Position numbers and translations under genes: made by a program
NCBI GenBank assembly: GCA_013151235.1
Contig: JAADIO010000038.1
Coordinates: 1-31,336, forward strand
Direction of reading: 5' to 3'
DNA from: Deltaproteobacteria bacterium
GTDB taxonomy: Bacteria > CG2-30-53-67
Length of the DNA: 31,336 nucleotides
The notes under the pieces: generated by a model
Told to the model about the DNA's origin: nothing
The model's input: the letters and a program-made list of their open reading frames with translations, nothing else
Database searches by the model: none
Part shown: positions 1 through 8,295 of the stretch, piece by piece
Numbering within the stretch: position 1 is the first letter of the stretch
Layout: each line of letters begins with the position of its first letter

Positions 1-434
1 TGGCGGGGGTGGTCTATCCTTCCATCGACGTCAAGAGTCGTTCATCAAAAAAACTCTGCCGGATGGTGGTCCAAAAAATCGGCGAGGCCGATCTCGGCTG
101 CGTCGGATTTCACCCCCCCAGCGCCGTCTTCTATATCGACCGGGAAAGGGAATATCCCCTCTTCGATTTCAAGCGGGATCTTGCGGCGGGGATCGCTTTC
201 CTCAAGCGGCCGGAGAAGGTCTATTGCCTCATGGACCGGAAGATCTATGAGAAAAACCGGGACCGCCTCGATCCGGTCAGCCGGGAGGTTCTCCTCCCCG
301 GTTTCCCCGGAAAGGGGTGGAAGTGGGACGTGGTCTTCCTGACGAACAGAGCGGCTCAAGGAACGGAAGAAAAGACAACCCCCTCTCAGTCCACTCAGGG
401 GCAGGGAGGGATTGCGGCGCCGCGAATGATCTGA
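1..434 (+). CDS. C-terminal end of an ArnT/PMT-like membrane glycosyltransferase (5' truncated)
   Basis: The reading frame is open to the left edge of the window, so only the last ~144 codons are seen. The visible part has no membrane segment. It has the style of the soluble C-terminal domain of polyprenyl-phosphate-sugar transferases (GT83/GT39, ArnT-like): a PPSAVFYIDRE stretch that resembles the usual PSLxFYxxR, then a segment (ERVY-like 'PEKVYCLMDRK') that resembles the nucleotide-free 'vyvvm' strand. The last ~25 residues are Gln/Thr/Gly rich and look unstructured. It ends 75 nt before arnB on the same strand, so it is probably the first or an early gene of the same lipid A cluster. The family call rests on this short domain only; the catalytic first loop is outside the window. 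Confidence 0.55.
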   Translation, partial: AGVVYPSIDVKSRSSKKLCRMVVQKIGEADLGCVGFHPPSAVFYIDREREYPLFDFKRDLAAGIAFLKRPEKVYCLMDRKIYEKNRDRLDPVSREVLLPGFPGKGWKWDVVFLTNRAAQGTEEKTTPSQSTQGQGGIAAPRMI

Positions 435-509
435 GGCTCTCCCCCTTTTTCCCGTAAGAGGAGACTTGTAAGGAACACAGGAACAGGGAAGTTCTGAGGA
501 CATACAGCA

Positions 510-1709
510 ATGACAGCACAGGATGAATCGAACCGGCCGGACCGTCTCACATTCCTCCCCTTCTCCCTCCCCTCGATCGGGGAGGAGGAGATCGCCGAGG
601 TGGTCGATTCCCTCCGCTCGGGCTGGATCACGACCGGTCCCAAGACGGAGCGGTTCGAAAAGGAATTCGCCGACTACGTCGGCGCCAAATACGCCGTGGG
701 ACTCTCGTCGGCCACAGCAGGGCTCCATCTCTCCCTGAAGGCCCTCGGTGTCGGTCCGGGAGACGAGGTGATCACCACCCCCATGACCTTCGCCGCGACC
801 GTGAACATGATCGTCGCCAACGGAGCGACGCCGGTCTTCGCCGACATCGACCCTCAAACCCTGCAGATCGACCCCGTAGAGGTGGAAAAGAAGGTCACGG
901 AGAAGACGAAGGCAATCGTCCCGGTTCACTTCGCCGGTCAGCCGGTCGATCTCGATGCCATCCATACCATTGCCAAGATCCACCATCTGACCGTCCTGGA
1001 GGACGCCGCCCATGCCGTAGGGACCGAATATAAAGGAAAGCGGATCGGGGCCTTAAGTGAACTCTCCGTATTTTCCTTCCACCCGATCAAGAACATCACC
1101 ACCGGCGAGGGGGGGATGGTCACGACGAACGACGAGGCCCTGGCGGAACGGGTCCGTCTCCTCAAGTTCCACGGGATCTCCAAAGACGCCTGGAAACGGT
1201 ACGACGAGAAAGGAACCCCCCACTACGACGTCCTCGATGTCGGCTTCAAGTACAACATGATGGATCTCCAGGCGGCCCTCGGCATCCACCAGCTGAAAAA
1301 GGCCGATGCCTTCAACGCCCGGCGGAGCGAGATGGCCGCCCGCTACAACGAGGCCTTCGCCGCTCTCGAGGGGATCGACCTGCCCGGAGAGGTCGCCTGG
1401 CCCCACAGGCACGCCTGGCACCTCTACGTGATCTTCGTCCGCCCCGACCGGCTGGGCCTCGACCGGGACGGGTTCATGGCCGCCCTGAAGGAGGCGAAGA
1501 TCGGAACGGGGATCCACTTCATCGCCGTCCACCTACACCGATATTACCGGGAGCACTTTGCCTTCCGCCGTGGGGACCTTCCCCATGCCGAATCTATCTC
1601 CGACCGGATCCTGTCGCTTCCCCTCTTTCCGGGGATGACCGGCCGGGACCAGGAGGACGTCATTCGTGCGGTCCGGAAAATCTGTCAAGAGCATAGGAGA
1701 GGTTCATGA
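510..1709 (+). CDS. arnB: UDP-4-amino-4-deoxy-L-arabinose aminotransferase (ArnB-like)
   Basis: This is a 399-residue PLP aminotransferase of the DegT/DnrJ/EryC1 family, close to the usual ArnB length (~380). ArnB converts UDP-4-keto-pentose to UDP-L-Ara4N with glutamate as amino donor, in the cytoplasm. Motifs shared with enteric ArnB are GWITTGPK (38-45), SSATAG (66-71), EDAAHAVGT (164-172), SFHPIKNIT with the PLP lysine at K194, and a near C-terminal SLPLFPGMT. The start is set by a GAGGA at 496-500, nine bases upstream of the ATG. The stop overlaps the arnC start as ATGA, which points to translational coupling. A related sugar aminotransferase is possible, but the next four genes are also Arn enzymes, which makes ArnB by far the best call. 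Confidence 0.93.
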   Translation: MTAQDESNRPDRLTFLPFSLPSIGEEEIAEVVDSLRSGWITTGPKTERFEKEFADYVGAKYAVGLSSATAGLHLSLKALGVGPGDEVITTPMTFAATVNMIVANGATPVFADIDPQTLQIDPVEVEKKVTEKTKAIVPVHFAGQPVDLDAIHTIAKIHHLTVLEDAAHAVGTEYKGKRIGALSELSVFSFHPIKNITTGEGGMVTTNDEALAERVRLLKFHGISKDAWKRYDEKGTPHYDVLDVGFKYNMMDLQAALGIHQLKKADAFNARRSEMAARYNEAFAALEGIDLPGEVAWPHRHAWHLYVIFVRPDRLGLDRDGFMAALKEAKIGTGIHFIAVHLHRYYREHFAFRRGDLPHAESISDRILSLPLFPGMTGRDQEDVIRAVRKICQEHRRGS

Positions 1710-2647
1710 GCCCAACCCCCTACATCTCCGTCGTGGTCCCCGTCTATAACGAAGAGGCGACTCTCGATAAACTCTTCGCCCGGCTCTATCCGGTCCTTGC
1801 CGGAATGAACAAACCCTTCGAGATCATCTTCGTCGACGACGGGAGCCGGGACCGTTCCCTTGCTATCCTCCGGGAGTTCTATGACCGGCATCCCGGGGAG
1901 ATCGTCATCATAGAATTCAACGGCAACTTCGGCCAGCACATGGCGATCATCTCGGCCTTCGAACGGTGCCGCGGGGAGATCATCATCACCATCGACGCCG
2001 ACCTCCAGAACCCCCCCGAGGAGATCCCCCGCCTTGTGGAGACCATGGAGCAGGGCTACGACGCCGTCGGGGGATACCGCAGGGAACGCAAGGACACCCT
2101 CTTCCGGCGCGGCTCTTCCTGGGCCGTCAACAAGATCACAAGCCGGATCACCGGGATCGAGCTGAAGGATTACGGCTGCATGCTGCGGGCCTATCACCGC
2201 AGCATCATCGACAGCATTAACCGGTGCCAGGAGAACACGACCTTCATCCCGGCGCTCGCCCACTCCTTCGCAAGCAACCCAACAGAGATCGAGGTCGGCC
2301 ACGAGGAACGGACGGCGGGGGATTCGAAGTACACCCTGTACAAGCTGCTCCGCCTCAACTTCGACCTCATGACCGGATTTTCCGTTGTACCGCTCCAGAT
2401 CTTCACGGTTCTCGGTTTCCTGATCGCCTTCTTCAGCTTCGCATTCGGAATCTTCCTCGCCTTCCGCCGGCTGATCATCGGCCCCGAGGCGCAGGGACTC
2501 TTCACCCTCTTCGATATCCTCTTCTTCATGGTGGGAATCCTCATGTTCGGCGTGGGGATCCTCGGTGAATACGTAGGAAGGATCTACCAGGAGGTGCGGG
2601 AACGGCCCCGCTTCGTGATCCGGAAGACCTACGGGCTGGAGGAGTAA
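1706..2647 (+). CDS. arnC: undecaprenyl-phosphate 4-deoxy-4-formamido-L-arabinose transferase (ArnC-like)
   Basis: This 313-residue GT2 glycosyltransferase has a C-terminal membrane anchor. ArnC moves 4-formamido-L-arabinose from UDP to undecaprenyl phosphate at the inner face of the plasma membrane. The GT-A core shows PVYNEE (12-17), VDDGS (43-47) and DADLQNPPEEIP (98-109). Further matches to enteric ArnC are NFGQH (74-78), DYGCMLRAY (155-163) and GEYVGRIY near the end. Two hydrophobic helices lie at about 231-253 and 265-287. The gene starts inside the arnB stop (ATGA) and ends in TAATG, sharing one base with the next start. DPM/GtrB-type enzymes are similar, but the neighbours and the DYGCMLRAY match favour ArnC. 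Confidence 0.92.
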   Translation: MSPTPYISVVVPVYNEEATLDKLFARLYPVLAGMNKPFEIIFVDDGSRDRSLAILREFYDRHPGEIVIIEFNGNFGQHMAIISAFERCRGEIIITIDADLQNPPEEIPRLVETMEQGYDAVGGYRRERKDTLFRRGSSWAVNKITSRITGIELKDYGCMLRAYHRSIIDSINRCQENTTFIPALAHSFASNPTEIEVGHEERTAGDSKYTLYKLLRLNFDLMTGFSVVPLQIFTVLGFLIAFFSFAFGIFLAFRRLIIGPEAQGLFTLFDILFFMVGILMFGVGILGEYVGRIYQEVRERPRFVIRKTYGLEE

Positions 2648-3564
2648 TGCGGGCCGTCGTCTTCGGATACCACAATCTCGGTCATGACTGCCTCGAGGTC
2701 CTGATCGAATCAGGCGTCGACGTGGCCGCGCTGATCACCCACGAGGACGACCCTAAGGAGGAGATCTATTTCCGGACCCCCTTCAGCCTGGCCCGCGGGC
2801 ATGACATCCCCGTCCGGACACCGACGGCATCGGAGCTTTCCACCCCGTGGTTCGTCAACTGGATCCGGAGTCTTTCGCCGGAGATCCTCTTTTCCTTCTA
2901 CTACCGCCACATGATCCCGGAGGCGCTCCTTGCAATCCCGACGCGGGGGGCGATGAACATGCACGGATCGCTCCTGCCGAAGTACCGCGGGCGCTGCCCC
3001 GTAAACTGGGTGATCATAAACGGCGAGGAGGAGACGGGGGTAACCCTCCATTACATGGTCGGGGCTCCCGACGCAGGAGACATCGTGGGACAGGAGAGGG
3101 TCGCCATTGCCGACGACGACACCGCCGGGACCCTCATGGAGAAGATCAACGGGGCGGGCGTGGCCCTATTCCGCAGGCTCCTCCCCGCGATCCTGGAAGG
3201 CACCGCTCCCCGGATCCCCCAGGACGAAAGCCGGGCAAGCTACTTCAGCGGACGGCGGCCCGGGGACGGCCGGATCGACTGGAAGCAGCCTGCAGCAAAG
3301 ATCCACAACCTCGTCCGGGCTGTAACGCACCCTTACCCGGGCGCCTTCACCGAATCGGGCGGAAAGAAACTCTTTGTCTGGGAGAGCCGGGTGGAAGAAG
3401 GGGGAACCGGCGAACCGGGGGAGATCCTCTCCACCACGCCCCTGACCGTGGCCGCGGGATCGGGCGCCCTGGCACTCCTCGAAGTCCAGCGGGAAGGGGA
3501 AGAGGAGATGGAGGGGACGATCTTTGCAAAACGCCACGGCCTGAAAGAGGGGAATCGATTGTGA
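2647..3564 (+). CDS. arnA: UDP-L-Ara4N formyltransferase (N-terminal half of ArnA as a separate protein)
   Basis: This 305-residue protein matches the N-terminal domain of E. coli ArnA (about 305 residues), which formylates UDP-L-Ara4N with N10-formyl-tetrahydrofolate. The formyltransferase catalytic triad is intact: N104 and H106 in MNMHGSLLPKYRGR, and D142 in the APDAGDIV segment. FSFYYRH (83-88 region) and THPYPGAF (C-terminal subdomain) also match ArnA. The protein stops where the E. coli two-domain protein would continue into the dehydrogenase. Its start shares one base with the arnC stop. The dehydrogenase half is encoded 248 bp downstream in its own gene. Sure as an ArnA-type formyltransferase; a formyltransferase for another 4-amino sugar is less likely. 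Confidence 0.92.
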   Translation: MRAVVFGYHNLGHDCLEVLIESGVDVAALITHEDDPKEEIYFRTPFSLARGHDIPVRTPTASELSTPWFVNWIRSLSPEILFSFYYRHMIPEALLAIPTRGAMNMHGSLLPKYRGRCPVNWVIINGEEETGVTLHYMVGAPDAGDIVGQERVAIADDDTAGTLMEKINGAGVALFRRLLPAILEGTAPRIPQDESRASYFSGRRPGDGRIDWKQPAAKIHNLVRAVTHPYPGAFTESGGKKLFVWESRVEEGGTGEPGEILSTTPLTVAAGSGALALLEVQREGEEEMEGTIFAKRHGLKEGNRL

Positions 3565-3611
3565 AGCAAAGCCTTTAACCACGGGGAAAGCGAAAGCTGA
3601 AACCGGCCTCT

Positions 3612-3790
3612 CGCCAAGAACGCAAAGAGCGCGAAGAAAAGCAAAGGCAATCACCATGAAGTACATGAAGAAAGAAACGGCACACCCCCCTCGGTCCCCC
3701 TTGCAGAATGGGGAGGCCGGCGGTCCCTTGATGATCGGTGTGCTATCTTCCCCCCTTTCGAACAAAGGGGCTGGGGGGAATTTGAAAAGT
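3612..3790. repeat. gene-free repeat-rich spacer between the two arnA halves
   Basis: The 248-bp gap has two kinds of repeat-like DNA. From 3612 to about 3680 there is a purine-rich degenerate tract built on 'AAGAACGCAAAGAGCGCGAAG' style units. Two C-tract/G-tract hairpins follow: 3696-3713 (CCCCCTT, loop GCAG, AATGGGG) and 3752-3770 (CCCCTTT, loop CGAAC, AAAGGGG). The second with its flank (to GGGGGG at 3773-3778) resembles the first in inverted orientation. No convincing gene is seen. An AAGGAG at 3801-3806 serves the next gene. I recall similar low-complexity spacers from other environmental genomes but cannot check this here. Confidence 0.55.
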
Positions 3791-3812
3791 CAAAGACGAA
3801 AAGGAGCTCAGA

Positions 3813-4844
3813 ATGAAGGTTTTAATCTTGGGTGTCAACGGTTTCATCGGTAACAGCCTCACCCGCAGGATCATGGAGACCACCGGCTGGGAGGTCTACG
3901 GGATGGACATGGCGGCGGACAAGCTGGAGCACTCCATGGATAATCCCCGCTTCCATTTCGTCGAGGGGGACATCTCAATCAACAAGGAGTGGATCGAATA
4001 CCACATCAAGAAGAGCGACGTGGTCCTTCCCCTGGTCGCCATCGCCACGCCGGCCTCCTACGTGAAGGATCCCCTCTCCGTTTTCGAACTCGATTTCGAG
4101 GAGAACCTCCGGATCGTCCGGCAGTGCGTAAAGTACGGCAAACGGGTGATCTTCCCCTCCACCTCCGAGGTCTACGGGATGTGTACCGATTCCGAATTCG
4201 ACCCGGAGACGAGCCGGCTGGTCCTGGGGCCGATCCACAAGGAACGGTGGATCTACAGCTGCAGCAAGCAGCTAATGGACCGGGTCATCTGGGCCTACGG
4301 CAGGTCGGGCCTGCGGTTCACCCTGATTCGTCCCTTCAACTGGATCGGTCCTAAGCTCGACCGGATCACCGTCGGCAAGGAAGGGAGTTCCCGGGTCCTG
4401 ACCCAGTTCCTGGGCAACATCCTCGCGGGGGAACCGATCAAGCTCGTCGACGGCGGGAAGCAGAGCCGCTCCTTCACCTATATCGACGACGGGATCGACT
4501 GCCTCATGAAGATCATCGAGAACAAAGGCGATGTCTGCCAGAAGCAGATCTTCAATATCGGCAACCCCGCCAACGACCTGACCATCCGGGACCTCGCCGT
4601 CATGCTCCGGGAGATGGTGATGGAGTATCCCGACTACCGGGAGCGCGCCGAGGCGACGGAGATCATCGAGGTCAGCTCCGGTGAATACTACGGGAAAGGG
4701 TACGAAGATATCCTCACACGGGTCCCTTCCATCGCAAAGGCGAAGGAACTCCTCGGGTGGGAGCCTAAAACCGACCTGAAAACCGCCCTCAAAAAGACCC
4801 TCGACTACTACCTGGTCGAGGCGAGGGACGAGGCCCTCCTCTAA
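3813..4844 (+). CDS. arnA: UDP-glucuronate decarboxylase/dehydrogenase (C-terminal half of ArnA as a separate protein)
   Basis: This 343-residue short-chain dehydrogenase/reductase matches the C-terminal domain of E. coli ArnA. That domain oxidises and decarboxylates UDP-glucuronate with NAD+ to give the UDP-4-keto-pentose used by ArnB. It shows the Rossmann GxxGxxG (GVNGFIG, 7-13), EGDIS (51-55), and active-site residues matching ArnA: S118-E119 in STSEVYG, Y148 and K152 in YSCSK, and R219 in GGKQSRSF. The long identical run around FELDFEENLR is typical of ArnA rather than generic epimerases. The start is set by AAGGAG at 3801-3806. The gene ends 27 bp before the ArnT-like gene. Its substrate needs UDP-glucose dehydrogenase (Ugd), which is not in the window. 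Confidence 0.93.
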   Translation: MKVLILGVNGFIGNSLTRRIMETTGWEVYGMDMAADKLEHSMDNPRFHFVEGDISINKEWIEYHIKKSDVVLPLVAIATPASYVKDPLSVFELDFEENLRIVRQCVKYGKRVIFPSTSEVYGMCTDSEFDPETSRLVLGPIHKERWIYSCSKQLMDRVIWAYGRSGLRFTLIRPFNWIGPKLDRITVGKEGSSRVLTQFLGNILAGEPIKLVDGGKQSRSFTYIDDGIDCLMKIIENKGDVCQKQIFNIGNPANDLTIRDLAVMLREMVMEYPDYRERAEATEIIEVSSGEYYGKGYEDILTRVPSIAKAKELLGWEPKTDLKTALKKTLDYYLVEARDEALL

Positions 4845-4871
4845 AATCCGGAGGGGTGGAGATCTGCACTG

Positions 4872-6512
4872 ATGATGTCCGAAAAGATCCGCGCCCGCCG
4901 AGGCGAAGGCCTTCTCCTCCTTCTCCTTGTTGCGGCCGCGGCCTTTCTCTATCTTCACGGCCTCGGCGCCCGGTCCCTCTGGGGCTCCGAGGGACGGTGG
5001 GCGGAGATCGCCCGCGAGATGAAAGCACGTTCCGACTACCGGGTCCCGCGGATCAACGGGACCCCTTACCGGGACAAGCCGCTGCTGAGCTATTACATGA
5101 TCACCGCCCTTACCCCCTTTACGGGAGGGAAGGTGACGGAGACAACGGCACGGCTTCCCTCGGCGCTGGCGGCGCTAACGGCGGTATTTCTCCTTTACCT
5201 CCTGGGAAGGCGGCTCTACGATCCGGCGGCGGCCCTTCTCTCCTCCTCCGTCCTGGCCACCTCCTTCTACCTGGTCTACTGGGGCCGGGCGGCCTCGGCC
5301 GATGTGATCACCATGACGGGGGTGCTACTCTCTCTCCTTTTTTTCGTCTATTACGAAAATGGGGGACGGCCCCTCTGGATCTACCTCTTCTTTCTCTCGA
5401 TGGCGGCCAACTCTCTGACCAAGGGCCTTCTCGGCTTCGCCCTTCCCCTCGCCGTGGTCGTCCCCTACCTGATCCTCAGGAAAGAGGGGCACACCGTCCG
5501 GAACCGCCACCTCCTGCCGGCCTTACTGATCGCGGTCGCCCTCTACCTTCTTCCTTTCCTGATCGAGCCGGCGACGAACCGGTCGCTCTACCTCGTCTTC
5601 CGGGAGAACATCCTCCGTTTCTTCGCTCCCTTCGATCACAAGGAGCCGGTCTATTATTATCTCTACGAGATCTTTCTCATATTCGCCCCCTGGGCCTTCT
5701 TCCTGCCGGGGGCGCTCCTCCATTTTTGCCGCAGGGAGAAGAATAAATCGGACCTGCTGGTCCTGCTCTACTTCAGCGCCCTCTTCCTCTTCTTCACCCT
5801 CTCCGGATCACGGCGGAGCTATTACCTCCTTCCCCTCTTCCCGGCTGCGGCCCTTCTCACCGGGAAGATGTGGTCCGACCGGATCGCACAACGGGAAGAG
5901 AAGGGATCGCTCTACGCCGAACTCATCCTGCCGGGAGGGTTCCTGGCGCTGATCTTCGCCACCGCCGCGGTCCTGCTCTTTTCCCCCCCCGCCTTTCTTC
6001 GTCCCTACGCGGTCTTTCCGCTCCATCTCCACGCGGCGGCTGCGCTCCTTGCCGCGGCGGGGCTGACAACAGGAACGGTGCTTTCCCTCCGGCACAGGAA
6101 CCGGGCGGCAGTCATCCTCTTTCTCCTTGTCATTGCCTCAACGGAGATCTATTATAATGGAGTCCTGGTCCCGGAGATGGAAGGATACAGGGGACTGCGC
6201 CCCTTCTGCCGGGCCGTGAATTCCCTGGAGATCCCCCGTGAACGGCTGGCCGTTCTCCACCAGTGGCGGCAGGGAAATCTTTATTTTTACCTGAAGGAAA
6301 TTCCCATTCTCCGGATCGAGGAACCGGCCAAGGCCGGGGGATTCCTCGCGGACCCGGCAAACAGGCTTATCGTGGAAGGAAAGGATCTCAGGGAGATCGG
6401 CGGACGGAAGGACCTTCAGGTCCTCCTTTCGGAGGCCTCTCCCCCGTTCAAGAAGAACGACCGGAAACGGTTCTTTCTCGTTGCCGGCAGGAAAGGAACC
6501 TCCTTGAAATGA
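4872..6512 (+). CDS. arnT: ArnT-like lipid A glycosyltransferase 1, first-loop Asp replaced by Ser
   Basis: This 546-residue polytopic protein of the ArnT/PMT class (GT83) has about 11-13 hydrophobic helices and a ~100-residue soluble C-terminal domain. ArnT moves L-Ara4N from undecaprenyl phosphate to lipid A phosphates on the periplasmic side. The first-loop motif reads GSEGRWAEIAREM (S39, E40). The family usually has D-E-x-R-Y-A-E, so the first acidic residue is lost. K69 in YRDKP and D144 in ASADVITM, at the positions of other conserved residues, are present. The start uses a GGAG-rich upstream stretch; ATGATG gives two adjacent starts. The stop overlaps arnD (ATGA). Its place between arnA and arnD argues that it acts on L-Ara4N, but activity with the changed loop is uncertain. 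Confidence 0.82.
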   Translation: MMSEKIRARRGEGLLLLLLVAAAAFLYLHGLGARSLWGSEGRWAEIAREMKARSDYRVPRINGTPYRDKPLLSYYMITALTPFTGGKVTETTARLPSALAALTAVFLLYLLGRRLYDPAAALLSSSVLATSFYLVYWGRAASADVITMTGVLLSLLFFVYYENGGRPLWIYLFFLSMAANSLTKGLLGFALPLAVVVPYLILRKEGHTVRNRHLLPALLIAVALYLLPFLIEPATNRSLYLVFRENILRFFAPFDHKEPVYYYLYEIFLIFAPWAFFLPGALLHFCRREKNKSDLLVLLYFSALFLFFTLSGSRRSYYLLPLFPAAALLTGKMWSDRIAQREEKGSLYAELILPGGFLALIFATAAVLLFSPPAFLRPYAVFPLHLHAAAALLAAAGLTTGTVLSLRHRNRAAVILFLLVIASTEIYYNGVLVPEMEGYRGLRPFCRAVNSLEIPRERLAVLHQWRQGNLYFYLKEIPILRIEEPAKAGGFLADPANRLIVEGKDLREIGGRKDLQVLLSEASPPFKKNDRKRFFLVAGRKGTSLK

Positions 6513-7426
6513 CCATGCCACCGAACGGAGGGATCGCCTTCAAGGTCGATATCGATACCTACAAGGGGCTGAAGGAAGGGGTCCCCGTGCTTCTCGATCT
6601 CTTCCGGGAGTCCGGGATCCGCGCGACCTTCTTTGTCTCCCTCGGGCCGGACCACTCCGGCCGGGCGATCTTCCAGATCTTCCGGAAAGGTTTCTTGCGG
6701 AAGATGATACGGACAAAGGCCGCCTCCATGTACGGCTACAGGACCCTACTCTACGGGACCCTGCTGCCGGGCCCGAAGATGGCGGCCGCCCTGCCGGAGA
6801 AGATCCGCGCGATCGAATCGGCCGGCCATGAAATCGGGATCCACTGCTGGGACCACAGGAAATGGCAGGACCGGCTGCACAGGATGGACAGCGAGGCGGT
6901 GGCCTCGGAATTTGGGAAGGCGCGGTCCGCCTTCCGGAAGGTCCTGGGAAGGGAGGCGGAGTGCTGCGCCGCGCCCGGCTGGATCACAAGTCCCGGCAGT
7001 CTCGCGGTGCAGGACGAAGCGGGGCTTGCCTATTGCAGTGATATGCGGGGAGAGGGCCCCTTCCTGCCCGTGCTGGAGGGAAGAACCTTCGCCACACTCC
7101 AGATCCCGACGACCCTTCCGACGATGGACGAGATCCTCGGATCGGAAGCAGGAACGGACGACGAGATCGCACGCTACTATCTCAGCCGCCTGGTGCGGGA
7201 AGGGCTTCACGTCATGACGATACATGCCGAAACGGAAGGGCAGGGAAAACGGGAGGTCTTCCGTGCCATCCTGCAGGGAATCCGGGAGAGGCGCACTCTG
7301 CCCTTGGGCGAGATCGCCCGGACCTGCATGGAGCAGGAAGAGACCATCCCCCGGTGCCGTGTCATCTACGAAGAGATCCCCGGACGGGCGGGCAGGCTCT
7401 CCCTGCAGGGGGAAAGGATTGCCTGA
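6509..7426 (+). CDS. arnD: 4-deoxy-4-formamido-L-arabinose-phosphoundecaprenol deformylase (ArnD-like)
   Basis: This 305-residue polysaccharide-deacetylase-fold enzyme is close to E. coli ArnD (296). ArnD removes the formyl group from undecaprenyl-phosphate-L-Ara4FN, which makes the pathway irreversible. Shared motifs are KVDIDTYKG near the N-terminus (metal Asp), SLGPDHSGR, KAASMYGY, EIGIHCWDHRKWQ (metal-binding His residues), PGWITS, CSDMRG, QIPTTLPTMDE and MTIHAETEG. I chose the ATG at 6509 because it overlaps the previous stop (ATGA); a second in-frame ATG at 6515 is also possible. A longer open frame extends upstream but lies inside the ArnT-like gene. The stop directly abuts the next start codon. 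In enteric operons arnD precedes arnT; here the order is reversed. Confidence 0.9.
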   Translation: MTMPPNGGIAFKVDIDTYKGLKEGVPVLLDLFRESGIRATFFVSLGPDHSGRAIFQIFRKGFLRKMIRTKAASMYGYRTLLYGTLLPGPKMAAALPEKIRAIESAGHEIGIHCWDHRKWQDRLHRMDSEAVASEFGKARSAFRKVLGREAECCAAPGWITSPGSLAVQDEAGLAYCSDMRGEGPFLPVLEGRTFATLQIPTTLPTMDEILGSEAGTDDEIARYYLSRLVREGLHVMTIHAETEGQGKREVFRAILQGIRERRTLPLGEIARTCMEQEETIPRCRVIYEEIPGRAGRLSLQGERIA

Positions 7427-8152
7427 ATGAACGCAGTGGAACTCTCCATCGTCATCCCCGTCTACAACGAGGAAGAGAACGTCCCGATCCTCGTCGCCGA
7501 ACTGGAAGAAACCCTGGATACCCTGGGACGGGGCTACGAGATCATATTTGTCGACGACGGAAGCCGTGACAAAAGCCTGGAGCGGCTCGTCGAGGCCCGG
7601 GAGAAGAACCCCGCCATCCGGATATTGAGCTTCGAAGAGAACGCCGGGCAGACGGCCGCCATGGATGCCGGATTCCGGGCCGCACGGGGGGAGATCATCG
7701 TCACCCTCGATGCCGACCTGCAGAACAGCCCCCGCGATATTCCTCTCCTCTTGGCGAAGATACCCGAATACGATATCGTCTGCGGATGGAGGGCGGAACG
7801 TAATGATCCCTGGATCCGGAAGATCTCCTCATGGATCGCCAACACCGTGCGAAACGCCTTAAGCGACGAGGAGATCCACGATACCGGCTGCTCCCTGAAG
7901 GCCTACAAACGGGCCTGTTTCGAGAAGATCAAGCTCTACCACGGCATGCACCGCTTCCTCCCCACCCTCTTCAAGATGGAAGGGTACCGGGCCGTGGAAG
8001 TGAAGGTCGGTCATTACCCGCGCAAATACGGCCTCTCCAAGTACAACATCAGAAACCGCCTTTTCCGGTCCTTCATGGATCTGCTCGCCGTCCGGTGGAT
8101 GAAGAAACGACAGATCCATTATCAAGTGAGGAAGGACATCTCCGATCTTTAA
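7427..8152 (+). CDS. GT2 glycosyltransferase, soluble polyprenyl-phosphate-sugar synthase type
   Basis: This 241-residue GT2 enzyme resembles dolichol-phosphate-mannose synthase, with PVYNEEE (11-17), VDDGS (42-46), DADLQN (95-100) and DTGCSLKAYK. It resembles ArnC in the core but lacks the C-terminal membrane helices. The chemistry expected for this class is transfer of a sugar from a nucleotide to a polyprenyl phosphate. The ATG is directly adjacent to the arnD stop, so it is probably translated with the arn operon. It could feed the second ArnT-like transferase encoded at 8605-10215. The sugar cannot be told from sequence. It is a duplicate role next to ArnC rather than ArnC itself. Confidence 0.8.
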   Translation: MNAVELSIVIPVYNEEENVPILVAELEETLDTLGRGYEIIFVDDGSRDKSLERLVEAREKNPAIRILSFEENAGQTAAMDAGFRAARGEIIVTLDADLQNSPRDIPLLLAKIPEYDIVCGWRAERNDPWIRKISSWIANTVRNALSDEEIHDTGCSLKAYKRACFEKIKLYHGMHRFLPTLFKMEGYRAVEVKVGHYPRKYGLSKYNIRNRLFRSFMDLLAVRWMKKRQIHYQVRKDISDL

Positions 8153-8193
8153 GGCAGCTTTCAGCCTGGAACCAACTTCCCCCCGCATCCCGA

Positions 8194-8230
8194 CCTTCTC
8201 CCCGGGGGAGAGAAGGGGCTTTCATATCCT
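8194..8230 (+). terminator. possible terminator hairpin after the arn operon
   Basis: CCTTCT (8194-8199) pairs with AGAAGG (8211-8216) and the stem continues inward through C/G pairs with one bulged A. It is followed by GGGCTTTCATATCCTTTTG, which is T-rich but has no clean T-run. The position after the GT2 stop and before the next promoter-like site fits a weak terminator. It may also be one more repeat hairpin. Confidence 0.35.
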
Positions 8231-8253
8231 TTTGATCCTCTTTGGAAAGAATA

Positions 8254-8282
8254 TTTACTTTCCCGCTCTGCTGCGCTATAGT
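8254..8282 (+). promoter_or_regulatory. sigma70-like promoter candidate for the LABN operon
   Basis: TTTACT (8254-8259) and TATAGT (8277-8282) are separated by 17 bp. It lies in the 190-bp gap before the LABN-domain gene and would give a leader of about 55 nt. It was read by eye against the consensus, and matches 4/6 and 5/6 positions. Confidence 0.4.
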
Positions 8283-8295
8283 GCGCCCAACAAAA

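Noticed and set aside
4856-5746. A 296-codon Pro/Arg-rich open frame on the plus strand
   Set aside because: It overlaps the ArnT-like gene in another frame and has shadow-type composition.
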